Below are positions 33,742 through 44,769 of a stretch of 64,000 nt of DNA, in pieces. The notes under the pieces are model-generated. The model did not search any database. It had not been told where the DNA came from and saw only the letters and a program-made list of their open reading frames with translations. Source of the DNA: Prostheceraeus crozeri (Eukaryota > Platyhelminthes > Polycladida > Euryleptidae); contig CAJQUW010000469.1 in assembly GCA_907163375.1 (NCBI GenBank), forward strand, positions 124,001 to 188,000, read 5' to 3'. Position numbers and translations under genes: made by a program. Position 1 is the first letter of the stretch; every line of letters begins with the position of its first letter.

Positions 33742-34299
33742 GTCCCTCCTACTTCGCGGGGGTTAGGTTCCAGACCCACCCGCGAAGTAGAAACCAGATT
33801 TTTCCTGAAATGCGAGACATAATTTTAACTGCTTTCTATCCTTGTACATGTACATATGGAATGCGTGTACATCCAATACTGTCCTGAAATGTATACAGTG
33901 TTGATACATGCATTTTCATACACCCTGAAAGCAGTTTTAAAACAAGGGAACTTTCATATCGATAGACGGTGCGCTCTGCATTCATGCGATGGTGATTCAC
34001 TGAGGTGTACTATCGCTACAAATGGAGGCCATCACTATTGGAGAGAACGCTCTCCTCTCTACACTCTTCACGTGACATTAAACTGTTAAAGTATGCGTAT
34101 ACATGTACTGTGCACGTTACTGAATCTTATATTTATTCATTTCAAAGCATGAAAACGACTTTTTAGGAATAAATTATCATTTTAAATGAAAATGAAGAAA
34201 CTCGAGTGGCCGCGAAACAATTGCGAAAAAAGGAAATTTCTTGTTAAAAATAGTTGAAATATTTCATAAAAACCCTCGATACAGTAAAGTAGGAGGGAT
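33742..34299. mobile_element. TA-flanked MITE with GTCCCTCCTACTT ends
   Basis: Left end GTCCCTCCTACTTCGCGGG; reverse complement of the right end ATCCCTCCTACTTTAC. Both ends abut TA (33740-33741 and 34300-34301). Next to the left end is an inner hairpin TACTTCGCGGGGGTTAGG / GTTCCAGACCCACCCGCGAAGTA. TA duplication and size (558 bp) suit a non-autonomous Tc1/mariner/pogo-type element. No transposase is seen. Confidence 0.65.
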
Positions 34300-34453
34300 T
34301 ACTGCAGTGTTGACTGTTGAACTACAAATTCCTTTATTTTCTGTGATTATTTTCAAATGGTGGTAGTGGGATCACGGATTTACTGATTGCTTGCTTTCAA
34401 CAAACAAAAAATTGGCAGATGATGAAAAATTGAATAACAACTTTTATCTTCAG

Positions 34454-34826
34454 TCATTGGAGATTATTACGAAGAGCGGAGAGGATTTGAAATTGGAGGA
34501 AGTTCGTCTCATGCCTCCTCCGCCTAATCCTCCTCGAATATCCGCATCCTCTCGTGCCGCTTCTTGGAAAGCGCATCGAGCAGAATTGGAAGAGGAGATG
34601 AGGAGAAAGAGATTGAAGGGCTTGGAGGAACGACAGAGGCGTTGGGCGATGTACCATGACGAGGATGTGGGAGAAAAGAGAGAGAAAGGACCCGACGACC
34701 TCGACAGCGATGACGAAGAGTTCATACCTGACGAAGACAGTGACAGCGATGTCGATAGTGACGAAGACGAAGAAGAGGAAGAAGAGGAGGGGGAGGAAGA
34801 AGATGAGGTGGATGAGAAGAAAGGAG
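34454..34826 (+). CDS. CLSPN: Claspin internal exon, EERQRRW helix and acidic run
   Basis: Acceptor CTTTTATCTTCAG; donor GGAG|GTAGGT, ending in phase 1. It reads SLEIITKSGEDLKLEEVRLM, a proline cluster, ELEEEMRRKRLKGLEERQRR, WAMYHDEDVGEK, DSDDEEFIPDEDSDSD and a long Glu run. Vertebrate claspin has at this place a helix [20 protein letters not shown] followed by a polyglutamate tract; the order and register agree. The acidic tract is typical of chromatin/replisome adaptors. The minus-strand open frames over it are shadows. Confidence 0.9.
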
Positions 34827-35460
34827 GTAGGTTCTCAAGTCCTTACTGTTGTTGTCGTCTATCAGCTAGCCAAGTGAATATGTAAATGTGATTATGATAC
34901 ATTTCCTTTGCAGTTTATTTGATTATAATTGGAGTTTCGTCTTTTTGAGTAGAAAACCTGGGATGTAGACATGAAATAACTTTCGATTAATGTACCAAAA
35001 TGTGAACGTGAAGCATTTGAAACCAGAGTCAATGGTCGGGCCAGCTGCAAAAATCTTTGCACTGCATAAATCTGCGAAAATGCTTTAAAAAATGAACTCG
35101 CTGCGAAAAATTGAAACCTTGTAATTGTTGCATTTAAATGAACCTATGCTGTGTAATAGAATCAATGCTGGTCTACAGGATGGAAAAGCCAAACTAATGA
35201 CAACTAATTAGCATGTTATTTATTATGTTATCATTTAGTTAAAGCTTCATATTATTCAAAATAACCTACCTACTAATACAATTTGGTAGTATTAGTAGGT
35301 AGTAGTAGGCAAATTTTGTAGAGCTGCGAAGAAATGGAAAAATCTCTGGCTCGACCACTGGTCGGGTATTAATTTTGGTCTGAGGAGGAACAAGTCTTTG
35401 GCTGAGAGTTCTCATTAATCCTCCTGCAATCGAAGAAGAGTTGTATGAAGGGTACGTACT
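34827..35460. other. Claspin intron, no feature seen
   Basis: AT-rich intron sequence ending in TACGTACT, the degenerate target duplication of the next element. Confidence 0.45.
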
Positions 35461-38400
35461 AGGGGTCGCAATGCCGGTTTTACCGGTATTCTCAATTTTT
35501 CCGAAAAAACCGGTATTATGATTTCTAAATACCGGTTAATTTTTCTGCTCTGTTTCTAATGCTTGATTATGCTGAACAAATATTGCTTTGAAATGAGAAA
35601 AGCAATCGAACCGAGAATAGTTCAATGTCACCACATTAAATCAATCGGTCATGCTACAACATCTTCACAAGCCTTAATCCAAGACGAGGATGATCCACAA
35701 GTTTCCGAGACCGATCGTCAAGAGAAGGCGAAGATATCATCGGAAGCAATGAACAGGAATGAATCGTTGCAGAAAAATCCATCTGATTTTAGACCAGTCA
35801 GAGTGCATACATTTCATCAGCAGAGAGACAGGTGCCGCTTTCTTCTTCAACTTCTAAGCTGCTAAGCCACACACGGCAAGCGTTTCCGAGGAAAACGTTT
35901 TGCATCAAATATAATGTCACCATTACAGCAGTTGTAGACTCCCACACAGCGGGCTGACTTCAAACGCTTTGCTTGGAAACGCTTGGAAAGGATCGCAGTG
36001 TAGCTGAGGCCTTACACCTCACAGCAAGTCAGCTGATGGAGAGGGCGGTCTCTATTATTGGTTTCCCATCCATCTGCCAGACCAAGCACTAGATGTGCTG
36101 TGGTTCATTCTCTCAAACATTCATCAGAAAGAAAGTCTTCGTAGCTGACGATTGTGACCATCTTTAACATGCCGCACCCATATAGTCTTAAATTCTTCGC
36201 CTTCATGCTCGATGATGGAAATGGCTTTCCGTGGTTTCATTTTAAAACAGGTGATACCGGTTTTATCGTTGCCGAAATACCGGAATGCCGGTTTATCATT
36301 GCTGAAATAACGAAATGCCGGTTTGTCATTGGTCAATTACCGGAATGCCGGTTTTATCATTGCTGAAAGACCGGAATGCCGGTTTTATCATTGCTGAAAT
36401 ACCGGAATGCCGGTTTTATCATTGCTGAAAGACCGGAATGCCGGTTTTATCATTGCTGAAACACCGGAATGCCGGTTTTATCATTGCTGAAGTTCCGGAA
36501 TGCCGGTTTTATCATTGCTGAAGTTCCGGAATGCCGGTTTTTCATTGCTGAAATACCGGAATGCCGGTTTGTCATTGCTGAAGTTCCGGAATGCCGATTT
36601 TATCATTGCTGAAATACCGAAATGCCGGTTTTATCATTGCTGAAGTTCCGGAATGCCGGTTTTATCATTGCTGAAGTTCCGGAATGCCGATTTTATCATT
36701 GCTGAAACACCGAAATGCCGGTTTTATCATTGCTGAAGTTCCGGAATGCCGGTTTTATCATTGCTGAAGTTCCGGAATGCCGGTTTTATCATTGCTGAAG
36801 TTCCGGAATGCCGGTTTTATCATTGCTGAAGTTCCGGAATGCCGGTTTTATCATTGCTGAAGTGCCGGAATGCCGGTTTTATCATTGCTGAAGTTCCGGA
36901 ATGCCGGTTTTATCATTGCTGAAGTTCCGGAATGCCGGTTTTATCATTGCTGAAATAGCGAAATGCCGGTTTTATCATTGCTGAAATAGCGAAATGCCGG
37001 TTTTATCATTGCTGAAACACCGGAATGCCGGTTTTATCATTGCTGAAGTTCCGGAATGCCGGTTTTATCATTGCTGAAGTTCCGGAATGCCGGTTTTATC
37101 ATTGCTGAAATAGCGAAATGCCGGTTTTATCATTGCTGAAATAGCGAAATGCCGGTTTTATCATTGCTGAAACACCGGAATGCCGGTTTTATCATTGCTG
37201 AAATACCGGAATGCCGGTTTTTCATTGCTGAAATACCGGAATGCCGATTTTATCATTGCTGAAATAGCGAAATGCCTTTTTTTCATTGCTCAAATACCGA
37301 AATGCCGGTTTATCATTGCTGAAATACCGAAATGCCTTTTTTTTCATTGGTCAATTACCGGAATGCCGATTTTATCATTGCTGAAGTTCCGGAATGCCGG
37401 TTTTATAATTGCTGAAGTTCCGGACTGCCGGTTTTATCATTGCTGAAACACCGGAATGCCGGTTTGTCATTACTCAATTACCGGAATGCCGGTTTTATCA
37501 TTGCTGAAACACCGGAATGCCGGTTTTATCATTGCTGAAATACCGAAATGCCGGTTTTATCATTGCTGAAGTTCCGGACTGCCGGTTTTATCATTGCTGA
37601 AACACCGGAATGCCGGTTTTATCATTTCTGAAATACCGAAATGCCTTTTTTTTCATTGGTCAATTACCGAAATGCCGGTTTATCATTGCTGAAATACCGA
37701 AATGCCTTTTTTTTCATTGGTCAATTACCGGAATGCCGGTTTTATCATTGCTGAAGTTCCGGACTGCCGGTTTTATCATTGCTGAAACACCGGAATGCCG
37801 GTTTTATCATTGCTGAAGTTCCGGACTGCCGGTTTTATCATTGCTGAAACACCGGAATGCCGGTTTTATCATTGCTGAAGTTCCGGACTGCCGGTTTTAT
37901 CATTGCTGAAACACCGGAATGCCGGTTTATCATTGCTGAAATACCGAAATGCCGGTTTGTCATTGGTCAATTACCGGAATGCCGGTTTTATCATTGCTGA
38001 AACACCGGAATGCCGGTTTGTCATTGCTGAAATACCGGAATGCCGGTTTTATCATTGCTGAAATACCGAAATGCCGGTTTGTCATTGGTCAATTACCGGA
38101 ATGCCGGTTTTATCATTGCTGAAGTTCTGAAATGCCGGTTTTATCATTGCTGAAACACCGGAATGCCGGTTTGTCATTGCTGAAATACCGGAATGCCGGT
38201 TTTATCATTGCTGAAACACCGGAATGCCGGTTTTATCATTGCTGAAGTTCCGGAATGCCGGTTTTATCATTGCTGAAGTTCTGAAATGCCGGTTTTATCA
38301 TTGCTGAAGTTCCGGAATGCCGGTTTTATCATTGCTGAAACACCGGAATGCCGGTTTGTCATTGCTGAAATACCGGAATGCCGGTTTTATCATTGCTGAA

Positions 38401-38556
38401 ACACCGGAATGCCGGTTTTATCATTGCTGAAGTTCCGGAATGCCGGTTTTATCATTGCTGAAGTTCTGAAATGCCGGTTTTATCATTGCTGAAGTTCCGG
38501 AATGCCGGTTTATCATTGCTGAAATACCGGTAAAATAATGCGCTATTGCCACTCCT
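35461..38556. mobile_element. hAT-like element filled by 31-bp minisatellite
   Basis: Left end AGGGGTCGCAATGCCGGTTT then TACCGGTATT; reverse complement of the right end AGGAGTGGCAATAGCGC then TTTTACCGGTATTTC. Flanks TACGTACT (35453-35460) and TGCGTATT (38557-38564) match at 6 of 8, both differences transitions, fitting an old 8-bp hAT duplication. The interior left of the array (35520-36240) has an unassigned frame of 100 codons at 35563. The array unit repeats the terminal AATGCCGGTTTTA. Confidence 0.65.
36249..38532. repeat. 31-bp minisatellite, about 73 copies
   Basis: Unit CCGGAATGCCGGTTTTATCA plus TTGCTGAAGTT (31 bp), with variants in the last part (GAAATA, GAAACAC, GAAATAG, GGTCAATTA) and short units of 30 bp (GGTTTGTC, GGTTTATC). 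CCGG-AATG-CCGG can form a small hairpin. The array abuts the right terminus of the element. Open frames through the array have no protein character. Confidence 0.95.
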
Positions 38557-38647
38557 TGCGTATTTACAAATATTTCCCAATAATTACATTGTCCAGTCGT
38601 GACGGTCATGTCAGTTTTGTAACTAGAAAAGAGAACTTCATTTCCAG

Positions 38648-38854
38648 GTCGGAAGTCGGAGTTCATTGATGAAGAAGCAGAAGAGGAGGATGATGAACCC
38701 GACTTCGATGGCTGCCTTCCAAACAGCCCCTTGGATTTACATATCTACGAAGAGGATGATGAAGTGATGATGGCAGACGATCAACCATCGTGTAAATCTG
38801 CCTCCCTCTACAGCAGGAAGTTAAGTCTGACATCTACCCGGGATCTCTTCGCCA
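38648..38854 (+). CDS. CLSPN: Claspin internal exon, acidic
   Basis: Acceptor CTTCATTTCCAG, donor GCCA|GTAAGT; enters in phase 1 and leaves in phase 1. It reads RKSEFIDEEAEEEDDEPDFD, then PNSPLDLHIYEEDDEVMMAD and LYSRKLSLTSTRDLFA. This corresponds to the acidic/serine region that follows the polyglutamate tract in claspin. It starts only 91 bp after the right end of the minisatellite-bearing element. Confidence 0.85.
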
Positions 38855-38909
38855 GTAAGTTGGAAAATGTTGTAGATCGAGAGGAATCCTAATTCTTTGT
38901 TTGTTCCAG

Positions 38910-39008
38910 GTGATCCTGAGGAGATTTCATCCGTACGCAGCTGTGCGTCCAGCATCTTCCAACCTAATCAGCGATCGTACCTACCTGATGAGTTTTCGGT
39001 CCATTCTA
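38910..39008 (+). CDS. CLSPN: Claspin internal exon
   Basis: Separated from the previous exon by a 55-bp intron (acceptor TTTGTTCCAG, donor TCTA|GTAAGA). Phase 1-1. It reads SDPEEISSVRSCASSIF and QPNQRSYLPDEFSVHS. Serine-rich, no known domain. The assignment depends on phase, short canonical intron and position. Confidence 0.8.
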
Positions 39009-39223
39009 GTAAGAAGTGGCTGATTTACTTTGCAGTTCACGTAAATTAAGTTGTTATTAACTTAGCACTTTTTTAAACAGGTTCTGAGTGTGTTTTTGAA
39101 GAATATTGTAAGATCACATGTTTGATTTTGTATTCATTTCAATTCTGAATTCATTATAGTTACTCTATTTGCAGCTAGAAATTTGGCAAATTTATTGCTT
39201 TATTTTACTTTATCCGTTTCTTT

Positions 39224-39660
39224 ATGTCCTCTTCTGCACATCCGTTGTGTTGGACGATGATTCTTCATGGAATGTCTCTTCGGGCGACATCCTGGTGTTG
39301 GCCCGCTGATCTTCATTTCCTACCTTCACCTAATCGCTGTTATCCCTCCCCACCATCACAATCTGCACACCGTCATCGATCGACTGCAGGTTCAGGCGCG
39401 CCAGAAGGTCTTCACTGGCAACTCTATCTTCAGGAGATACTCCACACATCCATCTGATCATCCTCCTGTCTGCTGCCTCCATTCTCCTGTTTTCTACAGC
39501 TGTCACAGTCCAAGTCTCACTTCCGTAGATCATGCAGGCTCTGACGCACGGGTCTGTCTTCTCTTTCATCCAGTATGGAGTAGCACGACTGGTCAGGATA
39601 GGCGATAGCTCTCGGAATTTCTTCCAGCCCGAAGAGACGACCTGTTTTATTCTGTGCCAA
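39224..39660 (-). pseudogene. LINE reverse-transcriptase C-terminal fragment
   Basis: Minus strand: KKFRELSPILTSRATPYWM, VRACMIYGSETWTVTAVENR, RRMIRWMCGVSPEDRVASED and LLARLNLQSIDDGVQ. YGSETW and RMIRWMCGV are classic residues of the region after the reverse transcriptase in RTE/CR1-like LINEs. It ends with a stop before the GRxxWxGHV motif. Dead fragment in the intron between claspin exons at 39008 and 40846. Confidence 0.75.
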
Positions 39661-40535
39661 CAGTTTACTGTAGAATTATATTCATCGCAAATTATTCGTG
39701 GTTAAACAATAATCAAAATATCTAATTTCCAATACTACGTTTTGTGTTCTTCTCAAAATCATTTCAAAAACTTTTTGTTGACACTTTCGATGAACGTGAT
39801 GCTTTTGTTTTGATCGCCTTGATATTATTGATTGTAAGACCATTAAAGCTGCTTCTTCAAAAACGCAGAGATGTGTTGTGAAAAGCTACCAGCACTTAAT
39901 CTCACTGTCAAGCCACTCTAGCTCTTGCAAGACCATCGATTGATTTCAACTTTCGGATAATGAATTCAGAATATTTAGAAGCATTTCGTATAGTCATGTC
40001 ATCGATCGAATCTCAACAGGAAACGGATTGGTTGGAAATATTATCAATAAATATTCGAAGCCATATTGGTCAGCTGCATTTGAGTTACTCGCATCTTCCA
40101 CAAGGAATAAGGCTTTATTTTTCCATGTCATTACGTGATTAATGACCCTAAATACAGAGAGAGCTCCAATCTGATTCAGGTTTTTAATTTAAAAAGCTTT
40201 TTTAAAATACTCATGCTTTGTTCCACTCAAATTCTTAGTTTGTCTGCATCACGTGACATCATCTATTCTCTCGATTTTCATTTCTTACTAAGGCTCCTCC
40301 CCCCCCCCCACTAAGCAAATAAATGCCTACTGCTGGCGAAGAGTGGCCCGGGGAGGAAGCTCAACGAGCTTTGTTGCGATGAAAAAATCCTCCGTTATTG
40401 ATCACTCTGAATATGTGGAGAGGAGGATAGCTTTTTTGGTGGTAAGCTGAATATCAAAAAAGTTCAAATTCCAAAAGAGTGCGATGCATTTCCTGCAGCT
40501 ACGCTGCCATGATCACGCATAATGAGGAAGCTGCC
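39661..40535. other. Claspin intron, no feature seen
   Basis: AT-rich intron sequence, with a C-run near 40295; nothing else recognised. Confidence 0.45.
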
Positions 40536-40660
40536 AACACAAAAAAGTGCAGTGGCTAAAGGCCCCTTTAGTCGCCTCACGACACGCAGGGGAACGTCGG
40601 TCCTATTCTATTCTGTCTCAGGAACCGCACGGTTACTGTCACCTGAGTGATCTCAGCATA
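40536..40660 (+). repeat. SINE fragment with conserved central domain
   Basis: Contains GGCCCCTTTAGTCGCCTCAC and GACACGCAGGGGAACG followed by TTCTATTCTGTCTCAGGAAC. The block TTAGTCGCCTC..ACGACA.GCAGGGG resembles, from memory, the deeply conserved SINE domain found across many invertebrates (Nin-type). The tRNA head is not seen. The assignment is by recollection of the motif, not by search. Confidence 0.4.
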
Positions 40661-40845
40661 GTAGATCTATCTGCAACTCGCAGGGTATGGCCTAATGTTT
40701 TCATAAAGATCGATGTTTTTGATTGTATTTGATAGTTAATGAATTGTTTCAGCATTTGTGAATGAGGTTTTTATTAAATTGAAATTTCGAATTATTGAGT
40801 TGTTGTTCATGCAGATGGTACATGTTATTTAATTTCTTCTGACAG

Positions 40846-40982
40846 TGAATTCCAATCGACGTACATCCGAAAGTTATCAAGAAGGTCGATTATCCGGAGA
40901 GAACACTTTGGTATGGAATGAGGCACATGAAAGCTCCGATCCCTACGAAGTTCAAAGCAAAGGAGACAGTGGATCATTGGAT
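40846..40982 (+). CDS. CLSPN: Claspin internal exon
   Basis: Acceptor ATTTCTTCTGACAG, donor GAT|GTGAGT. The first two bases complete the split codon from 39008 (A|TG, Met), and the exon ends in phase 0. It reads NSNRRTSESYQEGRLSGENT, LVWNEAHESSDPYEV and QSKGDSGSLD. Hydrophilic, disordered, no domain; consistent with the serine-rich middle of claspin. Confidence 0.75.
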
Positions 40983-42194
40983 GTGAGTTGTTTTGGAAGG
41001 CATCTTGCAGAAGGCTCAATATTAGCTTTAAAAGCCAAACGCATCATCTGTCTTTCTTTAAAATTCAAATTTTAAAAGTTCTTAAGATTTGCAGAATGCT
41101 GCTGTTCCCACCTGATTGCAGAATGCTGCTGTTCCCACCTGATGTGTACTGATATAGGCTTTTAATCCTGACCTTTCGACCACAACTGTCTGCGACTCAT
41201 CTACACTGAATTTCTTAGATGATGATTATGAAAATTGTTTTTCACTTTGTGTGGAGTGAAAAGATATCTCTCCCATGCAAACTGCTGGAAGGAAAATTCA
41301 ACTTTTCAGTGTCATGGGAAAGTTTTCCTCCGGCAGTTCACTTTTCCAATGCAAAGTCCTATACAGGACAAATCATAGAAGTCTATAAACAAGTTATGAT
41401 TAGTCAGAGACTACCAAGATATCGATACAGTCTCTTGACTTACTCATTCATAGATTTCGCGGTGTAGCCATCCATTTCATAATGAACAATAGACATCTAT
41501 AAATCACAAAATGAAAAGCTACATTCGTTCGAGAAGAAATAAACGTTTCCTCCCTTAGCTATCTGTCCATCCCTCGCTGCGCTCGTGCTGTACAACACAG
41601 CTGCCGGAGGAAAAGTTGATATTTCTTCGCTCAAGAAAATAGCTATATTTTTTGTGTCTTGTGCTCCGGTTAAGCTCGCCATTTTTCGTAGTAAGCCGCA
41701 GATATCATTGAAAGTCGGATATCTTGGATATGTTTTTAAAGACATCCCATCGCTGCTTTTTATGTCTACTCACCAATTGTCCTTCGATCATACGATCTTT
41801 TCCCAGGCTTGATGATAAAGTAATTGATATGATAAGTTGTTTGTGAGGTAGATAATGCTTTTTTAATTAGACGGCCTCTGAATTTAATTCACTGATATTT
41901 AATTTTGTAAATATGTTTCAGAAGTAAGAAGGCAATTTTTGTCTAGATAACGAATCTAATAAGCGTTTAATGGTATTCGATATGTAACCTGACTTAAGTT
42001 GACTTCATGCAAACCTGTCGACATGTTGTCATTCATCCATGTACCGCTAGCAAGAGAACAATCGAGGCAAGGGAGAGAAAATTGACTTCTTCTGAAATTC
42101 CCCCGAAATGTATGTGCGCATGATTCTATGAGGATGTACTCAATGTTGTTTACGAGCAGTATTAATTAAATAAAGTCGCGAAATTTGTGGAATA
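40983..42194. other. Claspin intron, no feature seen except small duplication
   Basis: AT-rich sequence. At about 41092-41142 the segment TTGCAGAATGCTGCTGTTCC plus CACCTGA is directly duplicated in tandem. No gene is recognised. Confidence 0.45.
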
Positions 42195-42196
42195 TA

Positions 42197-43598
42197 TACT
42201 CTATGACATTAAAAACGATCCACTTGATACAGAAAATCTCAATAGAAGTGGACGACTTTTATTTCATACTGCACTGACCAGGATATCTATGCATCAAATT
42301 TGTCATGCTAATATAAAGCAGCTGTCCATTGTCGATATCTTTGGCATAGTTGATGCATTTCAAATTCGACCTTTTATCACTATCAAGCAATTCTTTCTGA
42401 CTAAATTTTGAAGCAAAAATGTCGCAATCAGAGTTTGTAAAAGGAATGGCTGTTGGAATGCTACGATGTGGAAAGAGTTGTAGGTTTGTTGGACGGAAGT
42501 TGGGTGTGTCACACTCCACTGTGAGCAGGTGGTGGAGTCGATGGAACAATGGTGGAAATGTTAAAAGAAGGAAAGGATCAGGGAGACCGAGATCGACAAA
42601 CAATGCTACCGATAGAAAGTTGGTTATCTCAGCAAAGCGCAATCGCTTTAAGAGTGTTCCTCGACTGGCCATCAGCTGGAAAGCTGCAGTAGGAATTACA
42701 TGCAGTATACGAACAGCATATCGCCGTCTAGCAGAAGCGGGCCTGAGGTCATACCGACCTGCTGTAAGAATTCCTCAAAGTAAGTAATGCAAGAATTTCA
42801 CACAATGACATTGTTTCACTGCCAATTTTTTTCTCCGCAGGTCTCGAACACAAGCGAAAGCGTGTGGAATGGTGTGAGCAGCATCTGTCGTGGAGCACAG
42901 AGGAATGGCGTTAAGTGATGTGGACGGATGAATCCCGTTTCACTTTGGATTTTCACGATGGTCGCATCGAATGGTTGGTGAGAGGTATTCACCCTGCTGC
43001 ATATCTGAGCATGACCGCTATGGTGGTGGTAGCGTGATGATCTGGGCCGGTATCTGATACAGGGGTCGAACTGTCGCAGTCATTGTGAATGGGAACTTGA
43101 ACGGAGAGCGATATTTATCGAATATCATATCTCCAATCGTCATCCCAACGGTAAATGAACTCAACCTCATATTCCAGGATGACAACGCTCGACCACACAG
43201 AGCTCATTGTGTAACAACAGCGATAGTGAGATCTGGAATTCGCATCCTACATTGACCTTCACGCTCCCCCGACCTGTCTCCGATCGAACATGCTTGGAAT
43301 GAACTTGGTCGGAAAGTGAGAGATGCATATGATCATCCGCCATCAACACTGACAGCTCTTTCAGAGAGACTCATCGATCAATGGTCATTGCTGGATCAGG
43401 AACGGCTTGATCATCTTTACGACTCGATGCCGATGAGACTTCAAAGCTGCATTTCAGTTCGGGGAGGACATACTCGGTACTAATGTCTCCCATTTATTCA
43501 AATAGAATGTTTTATATAAAATGCTATCTTATAATTCATGAGTGTAAGTGGAATAAAGTTCATATATTTGAGTGGAGCATTTTTTATGTCAGGCAGTA
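42197..43598 (+). mobile_element. Tc1-like transposon relic
   Basis: Left end TACTCTATGACATTAAAAAC and reverse complement of the right end TACTGCCTGACATAAAAAAT are related inverted repeats, followed by similar TCCACT blocks; both ends abut TA (42195-42196, 43599-43600). Length about 1.4 kb, normal for Tc1. It encodes the broken transposase at 42419-43485. The diverged terminal repeats indicate an old insertion. Confidence 0.8.
42419..43485 (+). pseudogene. Tc1-like transposase, interrupted, with intron
   Basis: The N-terminal frame has two helix-turn-helix parts (SCRFVGRKLGVSHSTVSRWW, then GSGRPRSTNNATDRKLV and TAYRRLAEAGLRSYRP). A 61-bp GT-AG intron at 42780-42840 joins PQ-S-LEHKRKRVEWCEQHLSW in frame. 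The catalytic part follows: MWTDESRFT, YGGGSVMIWAGI, FQDDNARPHRAH and SPDLSPIEHAWNELGRKV, i.e. a DD-E triad. A TAA after EEWR, further stops after WAGI and RILH, and a frame change near 43000 kill the copy. It would have catalysed cut-and-paste at TA sites. Confidence 0.85.
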
Positions 43599-43991
43599 TA
43601 ATTATAGCACGCTGTTGTGCATTCGCCATCCACTACAAAGATTCTATGAATGAAAATTTTATTGCTTTGCCTAAATTAATGTAATTTCAATTTCTGATAC
43701 TTCACATCAACCTAAGAATTCTTCATTTACACATTCATGATAGTGCAGTACATTTCGGAGGTTATTATTTATCTCATCTGTTTAAAGTTCCTTCAGCCGT
43801 CAATACATGTCGCTACATATGAAGGAATATTTTCTCAGTGTATGCGATTAAGTCGGTGAGGAATACCGTGAATTGATAATGATGTTCAAATGTTCTACAG
43901 TTGAAGCTCGAATTTCATAATTTTTTCTTTCTTATGTTCGACTTGAAACTGGTGTTGTTGATAATCATCCATGACTGTGTACATGTAGTAG

Positions 43992-44060
43992 GCTGCATTC
44001 AAAGCGAATAGTGAAGAAGAAGATATGAATAGTCAGTCTGCAAATATGAGAATACCCAAT
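43992..44060 (+). CDS. CLSPN: Possible claspin exon, 23 codons
   Basis: Open in the required frame (phase 0-0) between TACATGTAGTAG and AAT|GTAAGA. It reads AAFKANSEEEDMNSQSANMR plus IPN, acidic and serine-rich like the flanking claspin exons. The acceptor has a poor pyrimidine tract, so this is a tentative exon that cDNA would have to confirm. Skipping it also keeps the frame to 58892. Confidence 0.4.
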
Positions 44061-44424
44061 GTAAGATGTACGTGATAAACAGACGAATTTGAAAAATATT
44101 TCTATAGACTGTTGTGATCTTTGTTATAATGGGAACTGTATCGTCGGCCTGAGCTCAGCATGTTTAAATACAATCTTACATTCCAAGTAAAACAACATTT
44201 TTACAATACATGTTTCACTAAGAAAACTCGAGGTTTTTCGCTTAGTCATGGCTCTTACTAGGTCAAGTTACCAAACGTTTGTCTATAGGGAGTGTCATTT
44301 TAGATCAAATTTGTCTCAAACTGACCTCCCCTCCGCCGATGAGCTCTGCACACCTGACGTGTGAGTCATAGACCATGACTTATGGTCGAATATGCAGTTC
44401 CCAAACTTATGTTTTCGCAGAAGC
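44061..44424. other. Claspin intron, no feature seen
   Basis: AT-rich sequence without recognised content. Confidence 0.4.
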
Positions 44425-44485
44425 GAATTGAGATGTAACCCATTCAGAGAGGCTTAGTAAGAAGGCCTCCCTTACATCTCAATTC
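44425..44485. repeat. Perfect 14-bp hairpin with inner stem
   Basis: GAATTGAGATGTAA (44425-44438) and its exact complement TTACATCTCAATTC (44472-44485) enclose 33 bases that contain a second stem, GAGGC/GCCTC. The 61-nt hairpin could be a MITE core or a small RNA precursor; nothing in the sequence decides. Confidence 0.6.
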
Positions 44486-44769
44486 AGGGAACTCAGAAAC
44501 TAGGCCCTAGCTGCAGTAGGAAGATTAGTGGGAAGACTGATTTATGAGTGCACTCCGAGTCATCAAAACTGAACTGAGTTTCCCTAGCATGTGTTCTGGT
44601 CGGGTGGGTAGGGAGCAACTCAGTAACAAATTCTTCTATTCATGGCCATGACAGATTTCTGCAGCGACGACTCTTCAGGTTCCGGTGCCCGTAAATATTA
44701 TTATTTTAGCAGAATCTATCAAATCTGAGCAGCTGTTTCTACGCGAGATATGATTTGGTGTGTTGGGAC

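Noticed and set aside
34450-34725. Minus-strand serine-rich frames of 91 and 67 codons
   Set aside because: They are antisense shadows of the acidic claspin exon at 34454-34826.
36154-37816. Open frames of 60-90 codons in the 31-bp array
   Set aside because: They follow the repeat only, have no start context and no protein character.
36249-38532. Regular 30-31 bp direct repeats resembling a CRISPR array
   Set aside because: There are no unique spacers: the whole unit repeats with only small variants, the setting is eukaryotic, and no cas gene is present.
40295-40310. C-run near 40300 as a hAT terminus
   Set aside because: No partner terminus or target duplication was found around it.
42259-42672. 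137-codon minus-strand frame
   Set aside because: It is antisense to the N-terminal part of the Tc1 transposase, which has clear helix-turn-helix motifs.
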